A stretch of 64,000 nt of DNA. It comes from Uloborus plumipes (taxonomy: Eukaryota > Arthropoda > Arachnida > Araneae > Uloboridae). Under the pieces are notes generated by a model. It worked only from the letters and a program-made list of their open reading frames with translations. It ran no database searches and was not told the origin of the DNA. Both the position numbers and the translations under genes were made by a program. The stretch covers positions 1 to 64,000 of the forward strand of contig JAXGGA010004479.1 of NCBI GenBank assembly GCA_038373865.1, written 5' to 3'. Shown here piece after piece: positions 12,160-25,365 of this stretch; the first letter of the stretch is position 1; the number at the start of each line of letters is the position of its first letter.

Positions 12160-13080
12160 TATGAACAGAAGCAAACACTACTGGTTTTGATTTTTTTTTA
12201 GACACAAATATAAATTAACAAGGGATTAGATCATTTAACGTTTGTCAGTTAATTCTAAACATGTTCCTACAAATTATTTTTTAATCCGGATTAATAAAAA
12301 AAGACCAATCACAAAATAACGTTTAAAATACACAAACTGAATAAAATATTAAGGTGAATATGTTTTCAGGATTAATTTAGTTCTTAATGTAAAACTACAA
12401 AAAAGAGAAAATCTAAAATAAATCTTCCAAGTCTCATTACAAAATAACAGTACGAATAATTCCTACTTTGATTCATAAAGCTGTACCATTAAAGTTGTAT
12501 ATGTTGCTTATTCTCGAGAAATTACTTTTCCCATTTTCTTTAATACTTACTTGAGCGCAAGCAGACTTGCTTTCACTATTTGTTGTCAAACATTTTCATT
12601 ATCGACAGTTTTCTTTCCTGAAAAGATCGACAATAAAATAAAATATATATATATATATATAATAAAAAACGATTTTCGGATAGCTTTGTGTAGGAAGTAA
12701 TTTGACAGGCCGTGTTTAAAGGAAATGTTTTTAAGCTACAAATTATTTTCTATTGATTTTCCCTTTTTTTTTTCAATTTATAAATTATATTTTTTATTTC
12801 TGACAAAATTCGATGCAATGTTTGTAACATATTTTCCCTTCTAAATGAGCATTACGCCATTTATAAAGAGACTTTCTTCTAATTATGCGTATTCTTCTAC
12901 ACTATTAAAACCTGTTCGCGGGTGTCTATCTGTTGGAAGCTTTTTTATACTCTTTGAGAAACCCTGGAAGTAGAGAATCGAGCTAGGTTTCGATTGATTT
13001 GAAAATTTTTAAGTGAAACAATGAGTTCAATCTTGTAATTGTACGGATTTTAATAGCTAATACATTAATTAAAACATTAG
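12160..13080. other. Non-coding stretch
   Basis: AT-rich; a short (TA)n run near 12642-12661. No exon recognised. Confidence 0.45.
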
Positions 13081-14250
13081 TTAACAATAAAAAGAACGAG
13101 CCTTTTTTGAATAATTGTTTTTAGTAGGGAATTTTTCGAACCTATAATTCGTAAAACACTTTTTTTGCCATTTCTCCTTTATTCTAATCAATGATTTTTA
13201 TTTATTTCTGCAGCCATTTTGAAAATGTGTTTAACAAATATAATTCTAAGAGTTGTTTTAGCAGAGAAATCTTCTTTTCTTTTTTTGGCTGCTATCCAAA
13301 CCTTAGTTTTATTGTCTTGTACAGGAAGAATGAGAGCTTTGGAAATAATTGTTTTTAGTAGGCATTTATTTTTGTATTTATAAATCCTAAAACACATTTT
13401 TTGATTAGAATTTCATTGCTAATTTTACAGAAAGAATGAATGTTTTCCGAATAATTGCTTTTCTCTTGGATTTTTTCTTTTCTGACTTATAATGTATAAA
13501 GCAATGTTTTCCTAATTTTTATTTTATTCTAATAAATGATTTTTATTTCTTTATGTTGCTATTTTAAACAGTATTGTCAAATAAAATTCTGATAATTGTT
13601 TTTAGTAGATTTTTTTTGACTGCTATTCATATCCTAAAACAGCTTTTTCGCTTAGAGTTTTATTGTTAATTTTACATTTAATTCTTTGGCGGCCTTTGCG
13701 GCATTTAGGAAAAACAAGGTTTTGAGAATTAAGTGTTTTTAAGTGCGAATTTTTTTGGCAGTTGTCTGAATTCTAAAATGCCTTTCGTTTAGAAATTTTA
13801 AATTACTTTTACATGAAGTTTTTAGGCAAGATTTACGTTATTTGGGAAGAATGTGTTTTGGGGGTCATTGTTGTTTGCAGGGAGTGTTTTGGGCTGTTGT
13901 CTAAATTCAAAAGCATTTGGTTTGCAATTTTATTGTTTTTTCCGTGGGATTTTAGACAGGTCATACGATGTTTAGGAAGAACGAGTATTTTAGAATTAAT
14001 TGTTTTTAAGAGGGGACTTTTTTGGTTGCTATCAAATCTTAAAACAACTGTTTCGTTTAGAATTTCATCGCTATTTTTTAGACTTTCTTTAAGTTATTCC
14101 TTAAAGCTGAGTTTTAGGAGTAATTGTTTTTGGATTGGAAATTTTTGGTTGCTATCCGAATCCTGAAAGAACTTTTTCGTTTAGTATTTTCCTTATTTTT
14201 TTTCCTTAATGGGATTTTTAAAACGACGTTTTGAGTAATATTTTCCTAAT
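13080..14250. repeat. Degenerate ~130-bp tandem satellite
   Basis: Repeated appearance of AATTGTTTTTAGTAGG-like sequence, then TTTTTTGGCTGCTATCC, then CCTAAAAC..CTTTTTCGTTTAGAATTTTATTGCT. Unit starts are near 13108, 13344, 13452, 13585, 13725, 13860, 13998 and 14118, so spacing is usually 108-140 bp. Copies are strongly diverged, which indicates an old array. Confidence 0.7.
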
Positions 14251-15353
14251 ACTGTTGGTATTTGGGTTTTAATGTTTTTGCTCTTATACAATTTCGCAGG
14301 TTTTGTTGACGTTATTTTGAAGAGTATTCTTATTATAAAAATATGTTAGGACTTTTTTTCGTTTTCCATAACCAAAGTTCCAAAAGCTGTTCACATTTAG
14401 AAAGTTCGACCGGTATTTCATAACTTAAATGTTCAAACTTTGGTTCTCTTTTTTTTCTGCAACAAGCAGACTATCGATAAAATAATAATTTTATTTAGAA
14501 TTTACCGTAAATTGTACTGGTATAGGGATTGTTAGAAAGACTTTATAGAACCCAAATAGAACAAATTGTGGAGTAATTCAAGTGGGGATTTCTGGAGAAT
14601 ACTGTCCTTTTTCTGATGCAATTTTTAGAGGATTTCATGAAATTATTTTAGTTAACGTTATTTAGGATAGTAATGTATATCTGACATAATTGAGTCTGGA
14701 GAAAAGTGGTAAAGAAGCATCTTTGAACAATGGTTGCTTTCTTGCAGACCATTTAAAATTGAGAAATAATTGATCAGGTTAGAAACTGAGGGTTAAAAGC
14801 TTATATTTACTTGAATTGCTTGAAAAATGAGGCAAAAGCTGAAAAAAAGTGTGGCGACAAAGAAATTCGTCTATTCCCGCCACTGGAGGTTAGAAAAATT
14901 TCGAACATTCATCTTCAATATCAATGTACATTTTTGTTTGAATCCTTGACACACGTTTCCAGTTTCCAAATATAGATGTTACTTTTATAAAGAAATAATG
15001 TACGGTTGCATCACTTCAGTGTTGTATCTCACTTATTATTGTAAGTAAAAGAAACTTTATCCAGCCACGAACAATCTTCACCAAACTGTTCCCTCATTTG
15101 CACTAACTCCAACATCATGGAAATCTTTTGTAAGATCAAAATTAGTCCCATCGGAATTTGTTTTACGATTTCTAGCAAATCAGTCGTATTTGACACTTTG
15201 TGCACGCATTATGCAGCAGTAGTCTTTCCCACTATGTGAGATAAAACCTGTTATTTTTAGCTTAATAACTTTATTTATTGTATCTATTCTTAATTTACAT
15301 TTTGAAACAACTTAAGTGTGAAGAGTAATGATGGATGATCGTTTCCTGTGGGT
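14251..15353. other. Non-coding stretch
   Basis: No gene, RNA or transposon end recognised. Confidence 0.45.
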
Positions 15354-15877
15354 TTAACCCATTAATGCCTAGCGTCCCTTCTTAGGGACGGTCCAAAAAA
15401 GGGTCTGAATTTCCTTAAAATGAACATTTCAACCAAATAATAGTGTTCAATTAGTACCTTGGTATTGTTTCAATTCGTTATTAACAGATTGCAGCACATA
15501 ACCATTGTAAAGTGTGTTCTGTAGCAGTTTTAATATGATCTTTATCGAAAATGACATCGTTCACAATCTCAAGAAAAAAGCTAAGTTTTCAAAGTTATTC
15601 CCAGCTTCCCAGTTTATGTTAATTGCTGATTTTATTTCTTCTTATAAAATGTCTTTTTAAATATTATATCGTAGGCAGAAAAAAAAATTCAGTAAAAAAA
15701 GTATGTTCCCTCTGGGGTCTATCGTAACTTTTAAGGGAAGATTTTTTTTTTCCTTAATAAAATATTTATTTTTACATACTATTTTTTTTAATTATTTTTC
15801 CTGTCTATTAAACACTGTTTGTAACCAGTATACAAAATATCTTTGGAAAAAAAAAATGTCAGGAATTAATGGGTTAA
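15354..15877. mobile_element. piggyBac-type MITE (TTAA, family I)
   Basis: 524 bp with TTAA at both ends (15354-15357, 15874-15877). Starts CCCATTAATGCCTAGCGTCCC, where GCGTCCCTTCTTAGGGACG forms a hairpin, and ends with the inverted ATTAATGGG. It is the ends-only derivative of the larger piggyBac copies and shares the GTAACCAGTATACAAAATAT segment. Confidence 0.88.
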
Positions 15878-16014
15878 TCCACACTTACGAATAGTATACT
15901 TGATGCAATAATAACGAACACTCACTTGAAGAAAAACTTCGAAATAATAACTAGTATCATAATCAGAAATTCTGTCAAAAAGCTGAATTTCATTTTTTGG
16001 TGACATATACTCGT

Positions 16015-16515
16015 TTATATCTCTTACTAGCTGATATGCCCGGTTTAACACGGTTAACGGTCACGGGTTTAAATGCAACATTCCAAATCCAAGGAAAAAA
16101 ATATGTGCTTTCAACTAAGCCCAGTAGAATCATATTTCTCATAGGTATTTTTTGTTACCATGCGCAGATTAACTGGGTATGAAGGAGAACGTGAAATCAA
16201 ACTTAAACGCGTTATTTTATCCGTGTAATTTTCCAAAAAATCAATTTCTATTTTCTAACTGTGTTGCAAGGCAACAAATTTTTGCAACAATGGGTTGAAA
16301 ATTTAATCATTTAATGGGGAAACTATGTGAAATTTACTGTTTTCCATTATAACTTTTTTAAACTAAGTTTTTTAGAAATAAATTATAGCCTATCCTGATT
16401 CCTGTTGATGTAGCTATCTATGGTGAAAAAATGGTTAAAATCGGTCCAGTAGTTTTGAAGATTACCCCGGACATACATACAAAAGTAGTCATTTATGTAC
16501 GTACATCGATTAAAA
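16015..16515 (+). repeat. Dispersed retroelement-like repeat
   Basis: Starts near GCTGATATGCCCGGTTTAAC and ends with CGGTCCAGTAGTTTTGAAGA..CGGACATACATAC, wording common at 3' ends of arthropod retroelement copies. About 16255-16365 matches 20110-20220 in inverse orientation, so it is a repeat family. No reverse-transcriptase coding seen. Confidence 0.45.
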
Positions 16516-16519
16516 ATTC

Positions 16520-17730
16520 GTTATGAAAAAAATCAACATTTTTAAATTTAGCATCTTTAAAGAAAAAAAAAACTACAAAAAGGTCTAAATTTATTGTTTG
16601 CCGCAACAGATGATAATTTAAAAATGAGTACCAAATGCTTTCTCATTTCTAAAATCAAAATGAAACGCGTAATAAATTGATAGATAACTGATTAATACTA
16701 AAACAAAAGAGAAAGATACTACGACAAATTGAAAAATGTAAATATCCACACTAGACGCAAAAAAGGGGGTGAATATTCATTTCTTTTTTACACAGAGCAG
16801 CAAACTAATCCCCAGGAAAAGTAAAATTACCTCTCCACGAACATGAAGAAGTACCCGGAAATACGCATTCTCTGCAAAAAAAAAAAAAAGTAAGTAAGAA
16901 GGATAATATTACTCACCCTTCGGGGCAGAAACCATCAGTGTATTTGGTGTCATTCTTCGGCGAAAATCAATTCAACTCTGATATATTAAAGCAAAAAATT
17001 CTTCAATCTTCTTTGGGTGTATTGATCAAGTGCGGTGAGAGGGGTGTTGTTTTTTCATCAACATCCGCTTCATTTAATAGGATGAACTTGGTTATCGACG
17101 TCCAGCATGTTATTAAGGAAAGGCATTTTGATGCTTGATTAAATACCGTTGTTTTTTCTTTAATTTTTTTAAAGGGTGTATTTTCTTTCTGAGAATGTGT
17201 ATGTGCGTAGTTTATTAACTTTCAAATTGTACTTTGTTACGTAAGGAATCTTTATGAAGCAATTTTGCATGCTGTTGCGTAGACATTATTTCCAATGTTA
17301 TAAAACATATGGAAATAATTTTTTCAGAAAAATACAGTTCTAAGTGATAGAGAAATTAAATCGTGGAGTTTTAAAAGGAAACTTTCAGTTTGAAAAGGAA
17401 TCGGTTAAATAAAATGCAATCAAAACTCCCTGTCGTTACTATCATTTCTGGACCGTCACCTACGATAGTCTGCTCTACACACATTTGCATTTATTTGAAA
17501 GGAACTATTTACATTGTTTGCAATATTCAACAGTAAACCGATAAACCGTTCAAACGGTAGGTGCGGGGGATCTCAGGGTGTCAAATGTCAAATATTCAAC
17601 AGTATCTTTCGATCTACTTGGAACGGGAACCTAAACAAACTCCTAATTTCGGGGGCTGCCATCTATCGAATTCTACTGAGTCAGTAAAGCTATTCAACTA
17701 CTGCTATTCTCAAATAGTTACTCAACTGGG
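16520..17730. other. Non-coding stretch
   Basis: A 66-codon open frame at 16938-17138 has no recognised motif and no supporting splice evidence. Nothing else seen. Confidence 0.4.
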
Positions 17731-17754
17731 GTAGAATCTGGGTTATCATACTCA

Positions 17755-18005
17755 AGGGCCTACTTGTGTGGGTACGGAGGGTGTACCCACCCCGAAGTGC
17801 TCGATCTCAAGAGCGAAGACAGACTTCTACCCAAGGGTGCTCCAGACCAGTCCATCGGTCCAACAGAAGCTGCACATTTTCTTCTCCCCATGGTTTTATT
17901 GACTAACGCACACCACCTGCACACCAGTGACCAGGACATCTCCTGGCAAACTGTTGGAAGCAAAATGCGACCGCGTATCCCAAACGGCGACAGATAGACT
18001 CAAAA
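17755..18005. other. GC-richer island of unknown nature
   Basis: About 250 bp clearly richer in G+C than its surroundings and open in both directions (77 codons + strand, 67 codons - strand). I recognise neither protein. It contains the inverted pair GGGTAC / GTACCC. It could be a fragment of a retroelement or an unrecognised exon. Confidence 0.3.
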
Positions 18006-19350
18006 GTGGCCACCTCAGAAGTATCTCATTTAAAAATGAAAAAAAAAAATCTATCTCACCTTTTAAAAATTCTGTAAACATCTAGCCAATAATGAGCATA
18101 TTCTGAGACGCATAAATCTTTCTAAGGTGGACTTGACATCTAATCCCTAATGCAAAGATTTTTTGATCGTCGACAACCTCTTGGAGTTGTTCTGACTTAC
18201 GTCAGGTCTTTAAAAAGGATGAGTTATAACAACAACAGAACATCATATCTTAACCTTTTGAATCCGACCTATTCGTAGAGAATATTTCCTTTCGGCCCGG
18301 ACGGTACAGCTGTTGCACCATGAATCTATTATCCACTGGAGATGGCTAGATACAGCTCTTGTACCAGACCTTTACCATTCATATTTCATCAGTCTTGTGT
18401 TACGATTAATAGAAGGAACAATATTGTTTTACTTAGAAGAGCTTACGAGAAAAATTAGCGGATCGGCTATGTTTGTTTTCTTTTTTTCGGAGGTGGGGAG
18501 TATAGAAAAACATTTCATTTGCTGACTGTTAAAAGTATATGAATTTTCTTTCGGAACCATTGAGTTTCTTTTTCCTTCTTTCTTTTTTACCTGTTATTTG
18601 CAAAAAAAAAAAGTTTCAACTAGGGGACCGTTAAACACTCGTAAAGAAGTTTTACGAACTGCTGAGGGTTTTTTTCTCTTTTTCACAAATAGTAACAAAA
18701 AAATTAAAACATTTAAAAAAAAATACATGGAGTTGCATAACTGTTACAAAAAATACCTAAATCTTAAGAAAGAGGTAGAAAATTCAAGCAAAAGATGCTA
18801 CGAATTATTATTGTCACTATTATTATTATGCTTTTATTTATTTATTTTTTTCAGTGAAAGGATTTTTTGACAAGAACGAACTAAAATCTCTAAAGAGCGG
18901 TCAAAATTTTCTACGTACCAGTGCCGGTCTGACAGACTATCGGTTGAGAATAGCTGTTCTAACCAGCTACAACACTATGCTTCCATTACGGAATGCTAAA
19001 CAACGAAGTAATGATTATGTATCCAAATTTCTTCTTTTCACCATTACTGCAATTTTTATCATCAAAAAATAAAATTAATGATTAAAAACACGCGAAAATC
19101 TCTTCACCATACTGTTTCGTTCTCTTAAGTATTATAATTATTTATGGCAAATCAAAGAACAAGAGCAATTATACAGCTTTGGGGGGCGGGGGGTAGCACC
19201 AGAGTCTATGTTGGTACTTTTTTTTCTGACACTTGATGCTTAAGTCTTCAAGAAGAAGGATTATAGTGCCATGTATGCAAATTGGTTTACTTATATAAAA
19301 AGATGCATTTCCCTAACTTGGTGATGTCTGAATTCCCAGTATGTCAGATT
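18006..19350. other. Non-coding stretch
   Basis: Open frames at 18598-18870 and 18854-19072 are Lys/Phe/Leu-rich chance readings of AT-rich DNA. Nothing recognised. Confidence 0.4.
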
Positions 19351-19359
19351 TCGTTAACA

Positions 19360-19450
19360 TCAGACCCGTCATTTTGTGGGGTCAGGTGTGCGGGAGGGTT
19401 GGGGGGGGGGGGGCAATTGCCCACCCCCTGGCATTGAGAAACCAATGCAT
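19360..19450. repeat. G-run transposon remnant
   Basis: GTGGGGTCAGGTGTGCGGG, a G-run, then CAATTGCCCACCCCCTGGC. Similar wording at 29103-29165 suggests two old copies of one repeat. No intact ends. Confidence 0.35.
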
Positions 19451-19937
19451 TTACATTTAAGTATACGTAGTTTTTATTGTTTTCCGATGAAATTGCATTG
19501 TGTTTGCTCCCTCTAACCTATCTCCCCAGGAAAAACTTGAATTGACCTGACTGGTTGACATACTATTTCGTTGTTTTTTAATAAATATGTTACTCTTAAA
19601 GCACTTCTTGATTGTTTGTGTCGAAACAGCAACTCTGCTATGTTGGAAAATTTCCAACAGTCTATGCACTCCACTATCAGTATAAAATACTACTTTGTCG
19701 AGTACACTTGCAACGACTTAATTTTCAGAATTAGTCTCGGATTGCTTTGATAATATAAGGTCACTCTTTGATTAAAAAAGGGAAAAAAAAATCTGTGGAG
19801 ATCGCTGATGAGAGAGTATTATAGGCCTCGATTTCAGTAGGAATGCTTCAGATATACTGCTTCAAAAGTGACTCAAATAATTTTAGAATCCAATAACACT
19901 TCTCTTTTAAGTGAACTCAAAAAAAAAAAAACATATT

Positions 19938-20230
19938 TTTAACCGACTTCAACAAAGGAGGAGGTTATCAATTCAAAGCGTATGTTTTTTTTTTGTTTGT
20001 TCGCACATAACAGCTGATCTACTGAACCGATTTGGACGATTTTTTTTTAAATCGATAGGAAATGGTGTAACTTAGGTACCATGTACTCATATGACGATAT
20101 TTGTTTACTAGAAAAAAGTTATTATGGAAAACAGTAAATTTTATGTCATTTCCTCATTAAATGATTAAATTTTCAATACATTGTTGCAAAAATTTTTTGC
20201 CTCGCAACAGCAATATTAATAGTAATCATG
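19938..20230 (-). repeat. Dispersed retroelement-like repeat
   Basis: Contains AACCGACTTCAACAAAGGAG and a later segment (20110-20220) that is the inverse complement of 16255-16365. Such 'accgacttcaa..aaggaggagg' repeats are widespread in arthropod genomes. No coding. Confidence 0.45.
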
Positions 20231-20584
20231 ATGAAAAATTTGAACCAAGGCTTAACTTAATCTAACATGAAACTCATTAGCGGTAACGTACGTAGTATGT
20301 GTTAAAATCTTATAAACAACGAGAAACTAGAATTGCTTTGAAATATAAATTAGTTGACAAACCGTTGATATTTAAATGGCTTTGATTAAGCTAGTACACA
20401 AATAAATACCAGAGAATAACAAAGATTATTTTTTAGTGTCAATCGTTTAAAATTTTAAACGTGTTAATAGTTTCTTCCTTTTTTTCAGTTTATTTTATGG
20501 AGCATTTACTTAAGAAAATTAGGTTAAGTTCCGTAATGGAAACATTACCTTATTTCATAAGTACACTTACACTAAAAAGAATAA

Positions 20585-21037
20585 AATAAAATAATTTTGG
20601 AAAAAAATAGAACCGACTTCAGTTGGAAATTGCTCTAAAAAGTAAAAAATAATTTTTTTCTTTGAACACCATCGAAACTACTTTTAAACATAAGCTTTGA
20701 AGTTGGCGCAAAAACGATAGGTCAAATGATATTTAACTATATTTTGCCAACATTTTTCGGAGAAACCATTAAAAATTAAAAGCAGAATATTTGTACCATT
20801 ACACGAATGTGTGGTAATGAATGAAATGTATGCGAATGCTTTTAAAGAACCTGGATCCATTAAAATGTACATAGTTGAATTATAGTTGCGTATGATTCTA
20901 TACATTGTTTTTGCGCCGACTTCAAAACTTATGTTTAAAAGTAGTTTCGATGGTGTTCAAAGAAAAAAATTATTTTGTACTTTTTAGAGCAATTTCCAAC
21001 TGAAGTCGGTTCTATTTTTTTCCAAAATTATTTTATT
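20585..21037. mobile_element. Long-arm foldback MITE
   Basis: 453 bp almost wholly palindromic at the ends. The left arm from AATAAAATAATTTTGG through TAGAACCGACTTCAGTTGG and CACCATCGAAACTACTTTT is repeated inverted on the right, ending CCAAAATTATTTTATT. Arms are about 130 bp. The ~190-bp centre has no recognised gene; open frames there are chance. Confidence 0.85.
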
Positions 21038-21219
21038 AAGGTAAGGTTTCTTACTATCCAAGCAGCAATATACATTTAGACTTAACAGGAAATTACTTTG
21101 AAGGTTTACCGACTTTTTGTCATTAACTATGAAGATCGAAATAGTTTGTTTATTTGCATTGCATAGAAAGTTTTCAAAGCTCTTGCATAAAAAAAGAGAC
21201 CTTATTTTTTGGTGTTTAT

Positions 21220-22160
21220 GGGCGATTCTCTGTAAACTCGTCGTTTTCACACGAAATCTGTCCGGGCACGGTTTTTCGAAATGTTCGTATAATTATAATA
21301 CTATTGCTCAGAAAATGAAGCTATCACTTTGGTTTGAAAGAGGGCCAATTGAAGTTTGTGTTTTTCTGATAAAACATAATAGGGGGTAAGTCCCCCGCCT
21401 AGTATAACTAGGCAGGGGACTGTGCCAGGTGACTGTGTTTTTGCTCTTTGTTGCGTAATATCTGCAAAACTAGTGGAACATAATAAGTTACGAGACTACC
21501 TATAAATTTAGGCACAAATAGTGAACATAATAACTAATATGTTTTATAATTTAATTAATTGACATTAATAAAATCACTTCCCAGAGGACTGTTTTCGCAA
21601 CGACCCTAATGCATACTTTCATCACAAATGTGGCTCTCAAACTAAGCAAAGTAGCGTTTCAACACCGTTCTCGGCGATTTCTGCAAATTCACACTGATTA
21701 CTTTAAACTTCATGCCAAAAAGAATTTGCAAAACTTATAGATTTTTCGTATTACAGCTTTGAATTTGCTGCAGGGGACTGTTTAAAAAAACTCCGGACAG
21801 AATTTACATGACAATATTATGTTTTAGAAATACGTTATTAGATTTTATTTCGTAAGAAAAATATAGCTTCATTATTCTATTTTTCGATATTAATTGCCAA
21901 ATTTATGTAGTGTTAATAGGTTTTTTTGAAATACTATCTTTAACAGTTAGACTATGGGATTGGGACAGCCAGGGGACTGTATTTTTGGAGCTCAGATAAT
22001 TTCTAGAAAAAAAAATTAAATTGTTATCCCCCCAAATACATTTGGGCCACAAAGTATTAATGCTTTACTTGTATTAAGAGAGATAATTACTTTATTACAC
22101 TTTATTATTGTTAAAATACTCAGTCCGGACAGCCAATTACCAGTTTACAGAGAATCGCCC
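21220..22160. mobile_element. 941-bp MITE with repeated AGGGGACTGT
   Basis: Terminal inverted repeats GGGCGATTCTCTGTAAACT (21220) and its inverse (ending 22160), flanked by TTAT on both sides (possible 4-bp target). The motif (A/G)GGGACTGT recurs near 21413, 21774 and 21972, with a variant near 21587. Near 21395-21418 CCGCCTAG..CTAGGCAGGGG forms a palindrome. Class not identified. Confidence 0.75.
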
Positions 22161-23432
22161 TTATTTATTTTTTATCGGTAGCTACATTATTTTGGGCTGT
22201 TAACCTTGTAGCATTTATTTGCTTTCCTTTTTCTTAAGCTGGACAGCAGAAAGTTTTCCCGTCATTCTCTTTTAAACTCCAAAGTGAATTGGTTTCACAT
22301 TCACTGCGTAAACATTAAAATACGTTAAAAATTGAAATTCTATCGCTCAATTTATACATTCTTTCTAATTTCCCTAATTCTAAAACTTTAGACTAAAAGA
22401 TAACATTTAAATTTTCTCAAAAGTTCGAGACATTCAAAATCAGCAGCAAATTTATCAAATCAATTCCGAAGATAAGAAACTGTTTGCTATTAACTTTGTA
22501 TATTCCTTTATGATTCCCCAGAACAGCTTCAGGACTTGATTTATCGAAATAAATTAGTATGTAATGGCTAAATCCTCTTCGAAAAATCAATTTCGTTAAT
22601 GTATCAGTCATAAAAAGTGCATTTCTGTATTAAAAGTTCGTGATTTTTTTCATGTTCTATATTTTAATATACTATTCTTGTTTCTCGTACCGTATTCAAC
22701 TGATGTCTGATGAAAAAGTTATATTTTTACAGCATTTGAAAACATTCCTATATTCCATTAAAATATGAATTTATGTTTTACTTCCTTAAAATATATTCAG
22801 CTCAATGGATTCAATTATAAAATGAAATTGAAGCCGAAAAATGATTTTTGCTGTTATTAGAATCGATGCTTTCATCTCGCTCTAGTATAAAATAAAACCC
22901 ACGCGATCTTTGCAGAAAACTATTATTTATAATCTCTTTTCAACTATTCAAAATGAAATTCTAGGGATTACATTTTCGCATTGATACAAAAACATCGAAT
23001 ATATTTCGAAATTTAATGACACTCGCTTAGTAAGCACCAATACTCCCACAGGTTTTAGAGGAAAATTGACTTTCTCTTGTCAAGAAGAGTAGCTCATGAC
23101 AAAATTGTATCAAAAGAATGAATAGAGGTATATGTGGCAATAGAAACACCACCGCTAATATTCTTGCGCTTAAATTTGTCATTTATTTTAGTCTTTGACT
23201 TAGATTAATTAATTTTCATATTTCGTAAAATGATGATGGATGAATAATTAGGTAGTTTAAGAGTGAGCGTCTGTGTCTATTGTGAATATCAAAAACAATA
23301 TGGAATAACGCTATGCAAGGAAAGGCAAAAAGAAAAAAAAAAGATTAAAAGGAGTTAATACAGCTGGCAATGAAAAAGATATCACTGCAAATAGACTTAC
23401 TAGTTTCTCTCTTTTTTTCCCGGAGCACTAAA
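22161..23432. other. Non-coding stretch
   Basis: No exon, RNA gene or transposon end recognised. Confidence 0.45.
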
Positions 23433-23867
23433 TTAACCCATTAATGCCTAGCGTCCCTTTTTAGGGACGGTCCAAAAAGTGTGTCTGAATTTTCCAAAAA
23501 TGAACATTTCAACCAAATAATTGTGTTCAATTATTACTTTGGTACTGCTTCAATTCTGTATTAACAGATTGCAGCACATAACCGCTGTAAAGTGTGATCT
23601 GTAGCCGTTTGACTATGATCTTTATCAAAAATTACATCGTTCACAATCTCAAGAACAAAAAGCTAAGTTTTTAAAGTTATTAACAAGTAAATCTATCTGC
23701 GCTTGATATATGTGCTACTTTGATCGATGTTTTAGTTTACCTCTTTTTGCAATTTTGTAAATTTTAAATTTTTTTAGGATTTTATAGCAATTTAAGAACG
23801 TCCCATAAAAAGGGACGCTAGGCACCAAAGGCTGCAGTGTTTAACCGTTGCTGATTTCTTGCTTACA

Positions 23868-25105
23868 CTGTAAAAACTACGGGTGACGCAGGGGTGCCAA
23901 TAAGAAAGCTTGGGTGAAAGCAAGGTGCCACGGGGTGCCACAGCGAATTTGAAATGCTCTTACCGCACTAAAAAGCCTCCCATCGGCACCCTTTGGGGTG
24001 AATGAAGCTTGCGCATGCTCAGTGAGACATCTCGCCGTACCAAAAGGCACCTTTGACAGAATGCGCCTGCGCGAGGTCTCATCATCATCATCAACCATTT
24101 GAATGGCGGACATCTTGTTTACGTCGACACGACAGAATTTTCGGTACAGTGTTTTCACAGTCTTGGATTTCACCTTGAGTTTATTACGAAAATGGATTAA
24201 TTCTTCATATTAGTCTTCGAATTCTCACGTAAGTACATGCATTTGATAATAGTTCTAAGAATTTCCAACATATTTGTACAATCATTTCAAAGTGTACGAA
24301 CGGAAATGTATCTTTGTGCAGCGAATCTCTTTTGCCGTGCAGATACAAACAAGCAGCAGAACGCGAAGGGAAGGAAAAAAAAAAGAAACTCTGAATGACT
24401 CTTTCTTTCTTTCTTATTTGTTTTTATCATACGCATATGTATGTACTATTTTAATGCTATGATCTTACCATTTTTTGTACCATCAATTACAATGAATAGA
24501 TCGTAAAATTTGGTTCAATTTTTAATCTATCGAAAAACTTCACGGTTAACAAATACTGCTTTTTAATTACCTATCGTTTACTCCATAAAGATATTCAATT
24601 GTTGAACTATACATACGTATTCATATGTTACTTTTGATTAAACTTTTTGAAGTTAATGAAGCGATTCAATTTTTCCTTGATCGTAATGCAACTGAATATT
24701 TTTTACTATTCTTGAAAGAGATCCATAAAATACATTCCCTCTTCACTTTTTGTACAGATAATGCTGTAGTAAAGTCAATAGCATCTTATAACTATTGAGT
24801 GATCTAAGTGAATACACGAGAGTTAGAGCACGGACAGATGAATCTAAGTCATGAATTCTTTTAAAATATGTTAGAAAGTCTGAACTGTGAGAAAATGCCC
24901 TTAATTACAAGTTTCGATCATTTTCACTTCGAAATTCAAGGTAAAAAATTTACCAAAATTTCGTGAATAAAAAAAAAAATAAAATAAAGTAACACAATTG
25001 AGTTGTAAAACACAATTGAAAAACAAAATCACATGCAGCACAGTGAAGATCTGCAATAGTGAACAGTGAGGGGGACATTATTCTCTCCTTTACAGTTCCA
25101 TCTTT
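23868..25105. mobile_element. Insertion within piggyBac copy 2
   Basis: Comparison with copy 1 shows collinearity stopping after GATTTCTTGCTTA and resuming near 25110. The insert opens CACTGTAAAAACTACGGGTG and has GGGGTGCC/GGCACC repeats in its first 200 bp, like the 34302-35554 element. A clean inverted end was not found at the right, so the class is open. The minus-strand open frame at 23877-24173 has no recognised motif. Confidence 0.45.
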
Positions 25106-25365
25106 CACCCGAGATAATAATTGTCATTTTTAAAACTTATTTTATTTTCAAAATCTAATTACATTAAATTAATTAATATATATATAAGCTTAATTATACA
25201 ATGTTCTTAAATATTGTCTCTTATTTTTTTTTAATTACAAAAAATGCTCAAGGTAAATTTTGAAAGAAAGCTATTTCAAAAATGTAATTCTTGAAAACAC
25301 TAATTATTCGTTGTATTTAATTACTTTTCCATTATGCATTTAGGTGTTTATTATTGTTTAGTCTG

